Source: Natronobeatus ordinarius (GTDB taxonomy: Archaea; Halobacteriota; Halobacteria; Halobacteriales; Natrialbaceae). From it: a stretch of 64,000 nt of DNA. Positions within the stretch are counted from its first letter, which is position 1. Every line of letters begins with the position of its first letter. The stretch lies in contig NZ_CP101456.1 of the NCBI RefSeq assembly GCF_024362485.1, forward strand, positions 3,906,001-3,970,000, written 5' to 3'. Shown piece by piece: positions 24,195-32,363 of this stretch. The notes below the pieces were generated by a model. It was not told where the DNA came from. It did not search any database and was given only the letters and a program-made list of their open reading frames with translations. Position numbers and translations under genes: made by a program.

Positions 24195-24794
24195 CTAGCG
24201 GACGCTGCCGTCGTCCCACTCGTCCTCGTCGCGGTCGTCGTCGCCGAACTCGATCGTGTACGGCTCGTCATCGCGATCGGCATCGACCGTGTAGGCGTCC
24301 TCGGAGAGGTCGTAGGTGTCGGCACCGCTCGAGGCGCCACCCTGGCCGCCAGCACCGGGTGCACCCTGGTCGGGGAAGCCGTAGGTCCAGACGGTGCCCG
24401 AGACGAGGCCGTCGGTCTTTCTGTCCGCGTAGGGGACGATGACGAACCGCTTGAGCGCCATCCGGATCGGAATCCGCGTCGGCGGGATGACGAGCAGGAC
24501 GCCGAGGGCGTCGGTGACGAGCCCGGGCGTGAGCAAGAACGCCCCGGCGGCAATCAGGAGCCCGGCGTCGAGCAGCTGGTTCGTCGGCGGCTCTCCCTCG
24601 AGCATCGAGCGGTGCATCTTCCGGAGCGTTCGCCGCCCTTCCGCGCGGACGAGTAACATCCCGATCAGCCCCGTCAGTACGACGAGCAGGACCATCGCGA
24701 CCCAGCCGAACCACGGCGTCTGGCTCACGACGAGCGCGAGGACCACCGCGTCCAGGAAGGGGATGAGCAACAGCACCAGGATCCACCGGAGCAT
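24195..24794 (-). CDS. FxsA family membrane protein
   Basis: A 199-residue protein. The N-terminal half has about three membrane segments (LRWILVLLLIPFLDAVVLALVV, WFGWVAMVLLVVLTGLIGMLLV, LLIAAGAFLLTPGLVTDALGVLLVIP) with the GLLIAAGAFLLTPGLVTD block of the FxsA family. The C-terminal 80 residues are soluble and extremely acidic. In bacteria FxsA relieves phage exclusion, but its normal role is not established. The gene follows tRNA-Ile with no sign of co-transcription. Confidence 0.88.
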   Translation of the reverse strand: MLRWILVLLLIPFLDAVVLALVVSQTPWFGWVAMVLLVVLTGLIGMLLVRAEGRRTLRKMHRSMLEGEPPTNQLLDAGLLIAAGAFLLTPGLVTDALGVLLVIPPTRIPIRMALKRFVIVPYADRKTDGLVSGTVWTYGFPDQGAPGAGGQGGASSGADTYDLSEDAYTVDADRDDEPYTIEFGDDDRDEDEWDDGSVR

Positions 24795-24938
24795 ACCTCG
24801 AGTACCAACCGAGGGGTGAAAACGCTTTACGCTCGTCTCGACGATCGATTCGGCCGCATCGACCTCGAGTCGGGCTCGAGATCACCGCGGCGATCGGTGA
24901 ACGAAGGCCTTACACGATTCACGACCCTCGAATCGGAC

Positions 24939-26576
24939 ATGAACGACGGCACGCGGGTCGAGTGGCGGGCGTGGGGACGGGAGGCGTTCGCGGAGGCGGG
25001 CGAGCGGGACGTCCCACTCTTGCTCTCGCTGACCGCGACGTGGTGTGACAGCTGTCACGAGATGGACGCGGAGACGTACGCCGTCCCGACGGTCGCGGCG
25101 AACGTCAACGACGACTTCGTCCCCGTGCGGATCGACGTGGATCGCCACCCGCGCGTTCGCGACCGGTACAACATGGGTGGGTTCCCCTCGACGGTGTTTC
25201 TCGCCCCCGACGGCGCGGTGCTGACCGGCGCAGGCTACCTGGGCCAGGACGGGATGCGCCAGGTGCTCGAGCGCGTCCGAGCCCTGTGGGAGACGAAGGG
25301 GGCCGAGGCCGGACGGGTCCCGCGCCCGCTGCAGGACGAGACGCCGCCGGCTGGCGAGCTCACCGAGGACGTCGAAGCGGGGATGCTGGGCCAGCTCACC
25401 GCGGCCTACGACGAGGTCGCCGGCGGCTGGGGCGACGGCCCGAAGTTCCCGCTCCCCGAGGCGCTCGAGTTCGCGCTCAAGCGCGACCGGGAGATGGCCC
25501 GGCGCTCGCTCGACGCGGTGAGCGCGAACCTGCTCGACGAGTACGAGGGCGGCTTCTACCGCTACGCGCTCGAGCGCGACTGGTCGAGGATCCAGCACGA
25601 GAAGCTGCTCGACGAGAACGCCGCGCTCGTGCGAACGTTCGCTCACGCCTACTGCTACACCGGGCGCGAAGTGTACCGGGAGCCGGCCGACCGGACGATC
25701 GACTACCTGACGACAACGCTGTGGAACGCCGACACCGGCGCGTTCGCGGGCAGCCAGGCGCCGGCTCCGGCTGCGTCGTACACCCTCGAGCCGAGCGACC
25801 GGGAGCGCGAGGATCCGCCGGTCGACGACACCGTCTACGCAGGTGCGAACGCGCTGGCGGTCGACGCCCTGCTCGCCTACTACGGCTACACCGACGACGA
25901 GCGCGCCCGTCGGTACGCCGAGCGCGCGCTCGAGTACCTCCGGACGGAGCTGCTCGAGGACGGGGTCGTCGTCCACTACCGGGCGGCCGACGAGACCGGT
26001 GAACCGTGCCTGCTCGCGAACCAGGCTCGCGTCCTCGAGGCGCTGACGAGCGCCCGGAGCGTCCTCGGGGCTGACGTCCTCGACGAGGCCGAGGCGGTGG
26101 CCGAGACGACCCTCGAGCGACTCCGCGATGGCGATTCGTTCCTCGACGGGCCGGCGACGGGGTGCGGGCTGTGTTCCCATCCCCTCCGTCCCCTCGGAGC
26201 GAACGTCGAGCTCGCCGACGCGCTGGTCGACCTCGCCGTCCTCACTGACGATGATCGGTACCGCGAGCTCGCCAGCGAGGCGCTCGCGGACTTCGCGGGC
26301 GCGAGCGACCGGTTCGGCCCGAGTGCCGCCCGGTACGCGTCGGTCACGGCGCGACTGCTCGAGGACCCCCTCGTCGTGCGGGTCGCCGACGAGGCTGGCT
26401 CAGACCTCCACCGCGCCGCGTTGCGCGTCGCCGACCACGAGAAGGTCGTCGTCCCCGACGCGACGGTCGACGGCCTCGAGCCGGGAACGGCACGGGTCGA
26501 ACGCGGCGAGCGCGCCTCCGACGTCGCTGAAACTCCGGCCGAGTTGGGTGAGCGGCTCCGGTCGGTCCTCGAGTGA
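24939..26576 (+). CDS. Thioredoxin-like DUF255 protein (YyaL/SSP411-like)
   Basis: A 545-residue protein. Residues 1-130 hold the DUF255 thioredoxin-like domain, with TATWCDSCHEMDAETY near 29-44 giving the CxxC pair, and GGFPSTVFLAPDG carrying the cis-proline loop. The remaining 400 residues are an alpha/alpha barrel of the six-hairpin glycosidase type typical of these proteins (GGFYRYALERDW, ENAALVRTFAHAYCYTG). The family role is not firmly known; a redox or sugar-related function has been suggested. The ATG at 24939 removes a non-conserved 41-residue extension. Confidence 0.85.
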   Translation: MNDGTRVEWRAWGREAFAEAGERDVPLLLSLTATWCDSCHEMDAETYAVPTVAANVNDDFVPVRIDVDRHPRVRDRYNMGGFPSTVFLAPDGAVLTGAGYLGQDGMRQVLERVRALWETKGAEAGRVPRPLQDETPPAGELTEDVEAGMLGQLTAAYDEVAGGWGDGPKFPLPEALEFALKRDREMARRSLDAVSANLLDEYEGGFYRYALERDWSRIQHEKLLDENAALVRTFAHAYCYTGREVYREPADRTIDYLTTTLWNADTGAFAGSQAPAPAASYTLEPSDREREDPPVDDTVYAGANALAVDALLAYYGYTDDERARRYAERALEYLRTELLEDGVVVHYRAADETGEPCLLANQARVLEALTSARSVLGADVLDEAEAVAETTLERLRDGDSFLDGPATGCGLCSHPLRPLGANVELADALVDLAVLTDDDRYRELASEALADFAGASDRFGPSAARYASVTARLLEDPLVVRVADEAGSDLHRAALRVADHEKVVVPDATVDGLEPGTARVERGERASDVAETPAELGERLRSVLE

Positions 26577-26659
26577 GCAATCGCCCGCCTTCGCGCCGTT
26601 GTAACTCCATTGTCAAAACTATCGCAGTGTTTATGGTCGTGGCGTCGGATGCTCACGAC

Positions 26660-27463
26660 ATGGCCAGTCTCCGGGACCTCGGACTCTCTGAATACGAGGC
26701 ACGGGCGTACCGCGCATTGTTGAATACGGGACCCACAACCGCCAAGGAGTTGTCGCGAGCGAGTGACGTCCCGATGGGGCGGATCTACGACGTGCTCAAC
26801 AGCATCGAGCAGTACAATCTCGTCCGGAGCCAGACGGCGAGCCGACCGAAGAAGTACGTCGCCGTCGAACCCGCCACGGCGCTCGATCGGCTGCTCGAGG
26901 ACAAAAAGCGCGAACTCGAGGAGAAGGCCGACCAGTACGAGGAGATCGTCGACGACCTCTCGGAGGAGCTCGACGCGGCCGAGCCAGTCGAAGAGCAGTT
27001 CTGGACGGCTGCCGTCGGCCCCGAGGAGACGATCGACCTCCTGCTCGAGCGACTCACCGCTGCCGACCGGGACATCGTGATGGTCGCGGCCGATCCCTCT
27101 CCCCAGATGGACATCCGCACGGTCGGCGACGAGGTGCTGGCACACCTCGAGGACGCCCTCGACCGGGGCGTGAGCGTAGACATCCTGATGAGCCGGGAGC
27201 TCGTCGACGCGCTCTCGCCAGAGGTCGGCCAGCGGTACCAGGAGGCGTTGCAGGCTCGTGATGACTTCGCCGTGCGAACGAGCGAGGACGTGACGGGGAC
27301 GTTCAACATTATCGACGGCGTCGAGGTCTGTATCCAGGTTCCGAACCCCCTCTCGTCGAACGAGGTGTTCGGTATGATCGACCTCAAAGACCCCGAGTTC
27401 GCCGCCGACGTCCACGAGGAGTTCCTCCCCAACTGGAATCAGGCGACGCCGCTTACGTTCTGA
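26660..27463 (+). CDS. TrmB-family transcriptional regulator
   Basis: A 267-residue protein starting MASLRDLGLSEYEARAYRAL. Residues 1-70 form the TrmB winged helix (TTAKELSRASDVPMGRIYDVLNSIEQYNLV). A coiled-coil follows (LLEDKKRELEEKADQYEEIVDDLSEEL), then a C-terminal sensor domain (about residues 110-267) of the TrmB/phospholipase-D-like type. Only one cysteine (EVCIQV) is evident, so a redox-switch role is not clear. An in-frame ATG at 26633 is an alternative start. The target genes are not obvious. Confidence 0.82.
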   Translation: MASLRDLGLSEYEARAYRALLNTGPTTAKELSRASDVPMGRIYDVLNSIEQYNLVRSQTASRPKKYVAVEPATALDRLLEDKKRELEEKADQYEEIVDDLSEELDAAEPVEEQFWTAAVGPEETIDLLLERLTAADRDIVMVAADPSPQMDIRTVGDEVLAHLEDALDRGVSVDILMSRELVDALSPEVGQRYQEALQARDDFAVRTSEDVTGTFNIIDGVEVCIQVPNPLSSNEVFGMIDLKDPEFAADVHEEFLPNWNQATPLTF

Positions 27464-27485
27464 CGATCGCGAACGGCCCTCGCAG

Positions 27486-27504
27486 AGAGGCGCAACCTCT
27501 TTTT
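27486..27504 (+). terminator. Stem-loop plus T-run after the TrmB gene
   Basis: AGAGG (27486-27490) pairs with CCTCT (27496-27500) around CGCAA, and the second arm runs into TTTT. It lies 22 nt after the TrmB-type gene stop and 24 nt before the methionine aminopeptidase start. The same T-rich tract could also serve as the promoter box of the downstream gene. Confidence 0.5.
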
Positions 27505-27527
27505 GTCGACCGATACAACCCGGTTGC

Positions 27528-28424
27528 ATGGCTGAATCCGAGGTCGACCTCGAGGCAGAACAGTACGAGAAACACCGCGAAGCGGGGCGAATCCTCTCGC
27601 AGGTCCGCGAGGAAACCGCCGATCGCGTCGACGTCGGTGTGAGCCACCTCGAGATCGCCGAGTTCGCCGAAGAGCGCATCCGCGAGCTCGGCGGCGAGCC
27701 GGCGTTCCCGGTCAACATCTCGATCGACGAGGAGGCCGCTCACGCGACCCCCGCCATCGACGACGAGTCGACGTTCGGCGAGGAGATGATCAACTTAGAT
27801 ATCGGCGTCCACGTCGACGGCTGGCTCGCCGACACGGCGATCACGGTCGACCTCTCGGGCAACCCGGAACTCGCTGAGGCCTCCGAGCAGGCGCTCGAGG
27901 CCGCCATCGACGTAATCGAACCCGGCGTCGACACGGGCGACATCGGCGCCGAAATCGAGGACGTCATCGACGGCTACGGCTTCAACCCTGTCGTCAATCT
28001 CACCGGGCACGGACTCGGCCACTGGGAACAACACACCAGCCCGAACATCCCGAATCGGGCCGTCTCACAGGGCGTCACGCTCGAGGTCGGCGACGTCGTT
28101 GCCATCGAGCCGTTCGCGACCGACGGCGGCGGCAAGGTCACCGAGGGGTCGAAAGAGGAGATCTTCTCGCTGCAGAACGAACGATCGGTCCGGAACCGCC
28201 AGGCCCGGGAGGCGCTCGCCCAGATCACCGAGGAGTTCCGGACGCTGCCCTTTGCGACGCGCTGGCTCGAGACGGACCGACCGGAGCTCGCCCTTCGCCG
28301 GCTGAAAGCCAGCGGCGTCGTCCACGGCTACCCGGTCCTCAAAGAAGACGACGGTTGCCTCGTCAGCCAGAAAGAACACACGATCATCGTCACGCACGGC
28401 GGCTGTGAAGTCACGACGGAGTGA
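27528..28424 (+). CDS. map: Methionine aminopeptidase, type II
   Basis: A 298-residue cytoplasmic metalloenzyme that removes the initiator methionine. It has the pita-bread fold with metal ligands visible as LDIGVHVDGWLADTAITVD (two aspartates), NLTGHGLGHWEQH (histidine), VVAIEPFATDG (glutamate) and KEHTIIVTHGGCEV (glutamate nearby). The insertion of about 60 residues before the last ligand places it in type II, the usual archaeal form. A TATA or T-rich tract precedes the gene. Length is typical. Confidence 0.95.
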   Translation: MAESEVDLEAEQYEKHREAGRILSQVREETADRVDVGVSHLEIAEFAEERIRELGGEPAFPVNISIDEEAAHATPAIDDESTFGEEMINLDIGVHVDGWLADTAITVDLSGNPELAEASEQALEAAIDVIEPGVDTGDIGAEIEDVIDGYGFNPVVNLTGHGLGHWEQHTSPNIPNRAVSQGVTLEVGDVVAIEPFATDGGGKVTEGSKEEIFSLQNERSVRNRQAREALAQITEEFRTLPFATRWLETDRPELALRRLKASGVVHGYPVLKEDDGCLVSQKEHTIIVTHGGCEVTTE

Positions 28425-28478
28425 GCCAGTCGAATAGACACACGCTCGAGGCTCGTCGAGTCGACGCCGAGAATTCGT

Positions 28479-28679
28479 TCAGGCGTTGTTCATTCGCTGG
28501 CTCTTGCGGAGCCCACACCGCTGACACTCGGTGACGCGGTAGGGCTCCCGGGAGAACTGTGCGTTCTCCTCTTTCAGGCTCTCCGTGCGAATCTGGACGG
28601 AGACTTCGTGCAAGGTGTCGAACCCGCACTCCTCACAGTATTCGGTCATCCCGTTTATTGAGTTGTCAGTCGTTGCCAT
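28479..28679 (-). CDS. Small zinc beta-ribbon protein
   Basis: A 66-residue protein starting MATTDNSINGMTEYCEECG. It has two CxxC knuckles, CEEC near residues 15-18 and CQRC near 53-56, spaced as in a zinc ribbon, matching the haloarchaeal DUF7835-type family. The minus-strand TTTATATT at 28704-28711 lies 28 nt before the ATG, a good leaderless promoter. Such small ribbons often bind nucleic acid or partner proteins; the precise role is unknown. Confidence 0.75.
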   Translation of the reverse strand: MATTDNSINGMTEYCEECGFDTLHEVSVQIRTESLKEENAQFSREPYRVTECQRCGLRKSQRMNNA

Positions 28680-28703
28680 TGGCTGAGTACTCAGCACAGG
28701 TGG

Positions 28704-28711
28704 AATATAAA
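28704..28711 (-). promoter_or_regulatory. TATA box for the zinc-ribbon gene
   Basis: TTTATATT on the minus strand, about 28 nt before the ATG at 28679, fits a leaderless haloarchaeal promoter. Confidence 0.55.
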
Positions 28712-28925
28712 TCCCTACTTCATTTCGTGTGGCGACGAAAACTAGATTGCCGGTGCAGCCGAGTCGGATATAGCCAAGAGAGGGTTCGAGACCGTTTATC
28801 GAGAGCTAAGAAGTCATTAAAATATATATTTTTTCAAGAGGTTAGTGGAATAAATTGGCAATTACCGAAGCCGCGCAGCCCTCCTTCAAGGGAAGGTGAT
28901 CACGGTCGAGCCAGGTATTCGAACA

Positions 28926-28931
28926 CTTTAG
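28926..28931 (+). promoter_or_regulatory. TATA-like box for the HIT gene
   Basis: CTTTAG on the plus strand about 27 nt before the ATG at 28956. The AT-rich ATATATATTTTTTC tract further upstream (about 28821-28836) could be an alternative promoter or a terminator remnant. Confidence 0.35.
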
Positions 28932-28955
28932 GCTCCGCTTGACGAACGAACCGGT

Positions 28956-29495
28956 ATGGAGCAGGTGTTCGCACCGTGGCGGATCGAGTGGATCAGACGC
29001 GAGGAGAAAAACCCGGACGTCGACGGCTGCGTCTTCTGTGCGTTCGCAGAACGGGCGGCTGACCGTGAGAACCTCGTCGTCGCCAGAAGCGAGCACTCGT
29101 TCGTCCTGCTGAACAACTACCCCTACAACCCCGGTCACGCCATGGTCATCCCCCACGCACACACCGGCGACTACGGGGAGCTGACCGACGAGCAACTGCT
29201 CGACCACGCCCGCCTGAAAGCCCGCACGTTCGATGCCCTCGAGTCGGCACTGGCTCCGGACGGCTTCAACGCCGGCTTGAACCTCGGCGAGGGCGCCGGC
29301 GGCTCCATCAAGGAGCACTTGCACACCCACGTCGTCCCCCGCTGGCAGGGCGACACCAACTTCATGCCCGTCCTCAGCGACACGACGGTCATCGTCGAGG
29401 CGCTCGAGGACACCTACGACCTCGTCCACGACGCCTTCGCCGCACAGGACGGGGCGAGCGTACCGGACGAGAGATGCGCCGTCGTCTTCGACTGA
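28956..29495 (+). CDS. HIT-family nucleotide hydrolase
   Basis: A 179-residue protein. It starts with FAPWRIEWIRREEK and has CVFCAFAE, a zinc-knuckle-like pair seen in Ap4A-hydrolase-type HIT proteins. NYPYNPGHAMVIPHAH and the histidine triad KEHLHTHVVPRW (HxHxH) near residues 124-135 give the catalytic histidine. The family cleaves dinucleoside polyphosphates or nucleoside phosphoramidates. It is monocistronic with its own promoter, and length is normal. Confidence 0.93.
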   Translation: MEQVFAPWRIEWIRREEKNPDVDGCVFCAFAERAADRENLVVARSEHSFVLLNNYPYNPGHAMVIPHAHTGDYGELTDEQLLDHARLKARTFDALESALAPDGFNAGLNLGEGAGGSIKEHLHTHVVPRWQGDTNFMPVLSDTTVIVEALEDTYDLVHDAFAAQDGASVPDERCAVVFD

Positions 29496-29902
29496 CCGAC
29501 GGCGTACGCGAGCACGCGCGCCGGCTCCCAACCCAACCACGCACGTCGGCTCCCGACCCAACCACGCGCGTCGGCTCCCGACCCAACCACGCGCGCCGAC
29601 CGTCGGGCCTGCCACCAGGATGCGGCGGCGCACCCGCGAGACGCGCCGACGATCACGGCGGCGCGTCGAGCATCCCCGCGCCGCCGGGGAGGCGTGGCGG
29701 TCTCATCCCCGAGTGCGTGGCCGAGCGAGCGCGAGGCCCGCACGAGGATGGGCGGCCCCATTCGTGTTTCGTGTGAGTTCGGTCGTCCCAGTCACCCCTC
29801 GCTCCGCTCGAGGGCCGGGTCGCTCGAGCGTCGACACTGGACGGGTGCAAAACGCCGACCTCGAATCCGCCGCTCTCGTCTCCGGTCGGAGTCGTCGAAC
29901 GC
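29496..29902. other. Non-coding stretch with tandem repeats
   Basis: About 400 bp between a HIT gene and the convergent VOC gene. The left part holds 25-bp tandem repeats; the rest is G+C-rich with short palindromes such as GCGCCGCCGGGGAGGCG. Arginine-rich frames fill it in both directions, which is typical of non-coding haloarchaeal DNA, so no gene is called. Confidence 0.5.
29513..29600. repeat. Three and a half tandem copies of a 25-bp unit
   Basis: Units lie at 29513-29537, 29538-29562 and 29563-29587, with a 13-bp partial copy to 29600. Each begins CACGCRCGYCGGCTCCC and ends ACCCAAC. They differ from one another at two or three bases. There are no spacers. They follow directly after the HIT gene. 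Confidence 0.85.
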
Positions 29903-30628
29903 TTACCGCGTCAGGAACGTCAGGTGGTGGCCGTCCGGATCGCGGACCACGACCTGCTCGTCCCCGTCGGCTCCGCCCTCAACGTCGACTCCACCCCCGC
30001 CGCCCACCGACTCGAGCAAGCACGCCCGATCCGCGACCGCCTCGGCCGCGCCAGCCGGATCGTCCGTCTCGAACCCGAGGTCGACGTGGACGCCGCCGCG
30101 GGCGTCGGCCAGCCCAAGCTGGGGCTCCCAGAGCTCGAGCGCCATCGGGCCGTTCATTCGCACGCGAGTCCGTTCCTCGCCGCGATCGACCGTCTCGAAC
30201 CCTAACTCGGCGTAAAACGCCTCCGCGCGCTCGAGGTCCTCGACCTCGAGGACGACCTCGAAGATCCCGTCGATGCCCGGCCCCTCGACGTCGGTCTGGC
30301 CGAGTTCGACGCAGTTGCCGTCGGGATCGTAGCAGTACAGCGACCGCGAGGAGCCGAAGCGAAACTCCTCGAGGTCGTACGTCCTGGAGAGGCGATCCCA
30401 CCAGTCGTCGTACTCCGCGTGCGGAATCGAGAACGCGAAGTGAGTGTGCAGCCCCCCGCGCGGGATTCCATCGGGTCGCCGGCAGACGATCGTCGTCTCG
30501 CCCGCCTCGTACCGAAGCTCGCGCTCGGTCTCCCCGCGACACGACAGCTCGAGCGTCTCCCCGTAGAACTCGCGAGCCGGCTCGAGGTACTTGACCTCGA
30601 GGGCGAGCCAGGCCAGACCAGTCAGCAT
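29903..30628 (-). CDS. VOC-family (glyoxalase/dioxygenase fold) protein
   Basis: A 241-residue protein starting MLTGLAWLALEVKYLEPAREFY. It contains two paired VOC modules, LALEVKYLEPAREFYGETLEL and EVVLEVEDLERAEAFYAELGFE, and module ends SLYCYDPDGNCVEL and VVVRDPDGHHLTFLT. Such proteins bind a metal through H/E residues and act as glyoxalases, dioxygenases or resistance proteins. A longer frame to 30787 is basic and not conserved; a minus-strand CTATATC at 30649-30655 is about 24 nt before this ATG. The substrate is unknown. Confidence 0.82.
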   Translation of the reverse strand: MLTGLAWLALEVKYLEPAREFYGETLELSCRGETERELRYEAGETTIVCRRPDGIPRGGLHTHFAFSIPHAEYDDWWDRLSRTYDLEEFRFGSSRSLYCYDPDGNCVELGQTDVEGPGIDGIFEVVLEVEDLERAEAFYAELGFETVDRGEERTRVRMNGPMALELWEPQLGLADARGGVHVDLGFETDDPAGAAEAVADRACLLESVGGGGGVDVEGGADGDEQVVVRDPDGHHLTFLTR

Positions 30629-31378
30629 ACGTGGGGGTACTCGAGGGAGTGATATAGAGGCGTCGGCGGTCGGAAAAACCGATCGTCGATGCGACCGGGA
30701 CGGGTTCGAGCGGTGGTGTGTCGGTGGTTGGTGGCTGGCCGTCTCGACGATCGGCTCGAGTTCATACTGCCGGACAAAACGGTTCACACATCGATCGCAC
30801 GCGACCGGCCGTCAGCGATTCCGACGGCCGGTCACAGCGCGATCGAGTGGTTGCTGACTGTTGTCCAGTAGTATCAGCAGTCGGGCGACGGAACCCGACA
30901 GCCACAGGGTGAGACGACGTGTTCTGTCGGCCCACGTGAGGTCACCGCCGTTACAGGCGAGCCACACCGCGGACACGACGGGAGCGACGACGCCTCGCGG
31001 TCGTGAGCCGTTCCTGGCTGCTCGCTCACGGCTCCCCCGAACGCTGGATTCCGACGCGAACCGCTAATCGTGTGCGATACGTCTGTCGTGCGAGACGTTT
31101 ATGTCTCGGCGGGATGAACGCGAACATGGCTTTTGAAGCCTCGCGGCTTGGAAGCCACGTCTCGGGTGATCCTGCACCCGGGGCATTTCGGCGCATGCCC
31201 CCGCGACTGTTAGAGCGCGGCTTCAGTCACCACAGACGAATTATAGTTACTTATACCTATTGGAGCAGACACTATGGGCGTCGACCGGTTCGGCGTCGAC
31301 GCTTCCGAGTGGTCGACGCCGCTCGAGCACGTTCACCGCCTGACGCGCGTTTATGGACCTCGAGTCCCTAGCCTGCCC
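30629..31378. other. Long non-coding stretch between divergent genes
   Basis: About 750 bp. The first 450 bp show nothing I recognise. The part from 31092 to 31220 is packed with hairpins (see the ncRNA entry). Further right are an AT-rich ATTATAGTTACTTATACC near 31240-31257 and, at 31350-31355, the TATA-like TTTATG that fits the next gene. Confidence 0.5.
31092..31220. ncRNA. Candidate structured RNA: six consecutive hairpins
   Basis: In 130 nt six stems follow one another: GAGAC/GTCTC (31092-31107), GGCTT/AAGCC (31128-31140), GGCTT/AAGCC (31145-31156), CGGGTG/CACCCG (31163-31180), GGGCAT/ATGCCC (31181-31200) and CCGCG/CGCGG (31201-31220). None is explained by a gene. It could be a non-coding RNA, an upstream leader, or the end of an IS200/IS605-type element. 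The strand is unclear because simple stems are symmetric. Confidence 0.4.
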
Positions 31379-32059
31379 ATGGCATTCCGCGTCGACGAGC
31401 GTGCGGCGGAATTTCGCGAGATCGACCGCTTCGAGGATGGCGTCGGCTGGCTCGCCCACCCCGACGAGACGATGCAGCGAGCGAGCCACGCCCTGGCGTT
31501 CGACGACGACGTCTGGGTGTTCGACCCCGTCGACGCCGAGGGGCTCGACGAGTTGCTCACCGAGTTCGGCGCGGTAGCGGGCGTCGTCGTCACCTTCGAC
31601 CGGCACAAACGCGACGCGGCGACCGTCGCGAACCGCCACGACGTCCCCGTCTACCTGCCGGACTTCTTCGAGGGCGTCGCCGAGGAGCTCGACGCGCCGA
31701 TCGTCCGCTTCGGAGCGACACTCGCCGACACCGGCCTCGAGACGATCGTCTTACACACCAGCCGCCTCTGGCAGGAGGTCGCCCTCTACGACCCCGAACG
31801 CGGAACGCTCCTCGTCCCCGAGTCCGTCGGCACGGCCGAGTACTTCTGCACCCGCGAAGAACGCCTCGGCGTCCACCCGATGCTCCGGGCGGTGCCGCCG
31901 CGCGCACTCGAGCGAGTCGCCCCCGAGCGCATCCTCGTCGGTCACGGCGAAGGGATCCAGACGGCGGCAGAGAGTGCGCTCCGGGACGCACTGGGTGGCT
32001 CGCGCAGACGGCTGCCCCGGCTGTACGCGGAAAACGTGCGACTGCTGTTGCCCGTGTGA
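31379..32059 (+). CDS. Metallo-beta-lactamase-fold-like protein, haloarchaeal type
   Basis: A 226-residue protein starting MAFRVDERAAEFREIDRFEDG. A TATA-like TTTATG at 31350-31355 sits 27 nt upstream, which favours this ATG over the one at 31274. The pattern SHALAFDDDVWVFDPVDAEGLDELL and then VVTFDRHKRDAATVANRHDVPVYLP follows the beta-lactamase fold, with D-R-H-K-R-D replacing the usual HxHxDH. LLVPESVGTAEYF and ERILVGHGEGI follow as later fold elements. Metal-binding capacity is uncertain; the function is unknown. Confidence 0.65.
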   Translation: MAFRVDERAAEFREIDRFEDGVGWLAHPDETMQRASHALAFDDDVWVFDPVDAEGLDELLTEFGAVAGVVVTFDRHKRDAATVANRHDVPVYLPDFFEGVAEELDAPIVRFGATLADTGLETIVLHTSRLWQEVALYDPERGTLLVPESVGTAEYFCTREERLGVHPMLRAVPPRALERVAPERILVGHGEGIQTAAESALRDALGGSRRRLPRLYAENVRLLLPV

Positions 32060-32080
32060 GACGGGCGCCATAGAACCGTT

Positions 32081-32233
32081 CTCGCCTCCCTCTACGACTA
32101 CCCGACGAACAGTCAGTCCAGATAATCCAGGTACGGTGAACTGGATTTCCATCTCACCGGTGTTCGAGTCCGCATTCGCCTGAACGAGCGCGTCCAGCGC
32201 GTCCGGATCGATGGCGGTGAACAAGGGTGGAGA
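32081..32233 (-). pseudogene. HalOD1-type domain fragment
   Basis: The minus-strand frame reads PPLFTAIDPDALDALVQANA and continues EIQFTVPGLSGLTVRRVVVE, which matches the C-terminal half of the haloarchaeal HalOD1 output domain (PPL-IDPDAL core followed by beta strands). A TAA at 32234-32236 interrupts the frame directly upstream, and no N-terminal half is visible. The downstream end runs on without a stop into antisense sequence. I read it as a broken remnant. Confidence 0.5.
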
Positions 32234-32363
32234 TTATTCCCCACCGGGACGAACTCCCAGTGGGCTGGCCATAGATCGAAGTGATGTTTCGGTGTGGGTT
32301 CCAGTTTCGGAATGCTTGCCTTCGGAACACACTTTTACAGATAATTTGAACGATACGTCACGG

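Noticed and set aside
29620-30594. 324-residue plus-strand frame over the VOC gene and the upstream gap
   Set aside because: Arginine- and proline-rich product typical of the opposite strand of a real acidic gene; the minus-strand VOC protein explains the region.
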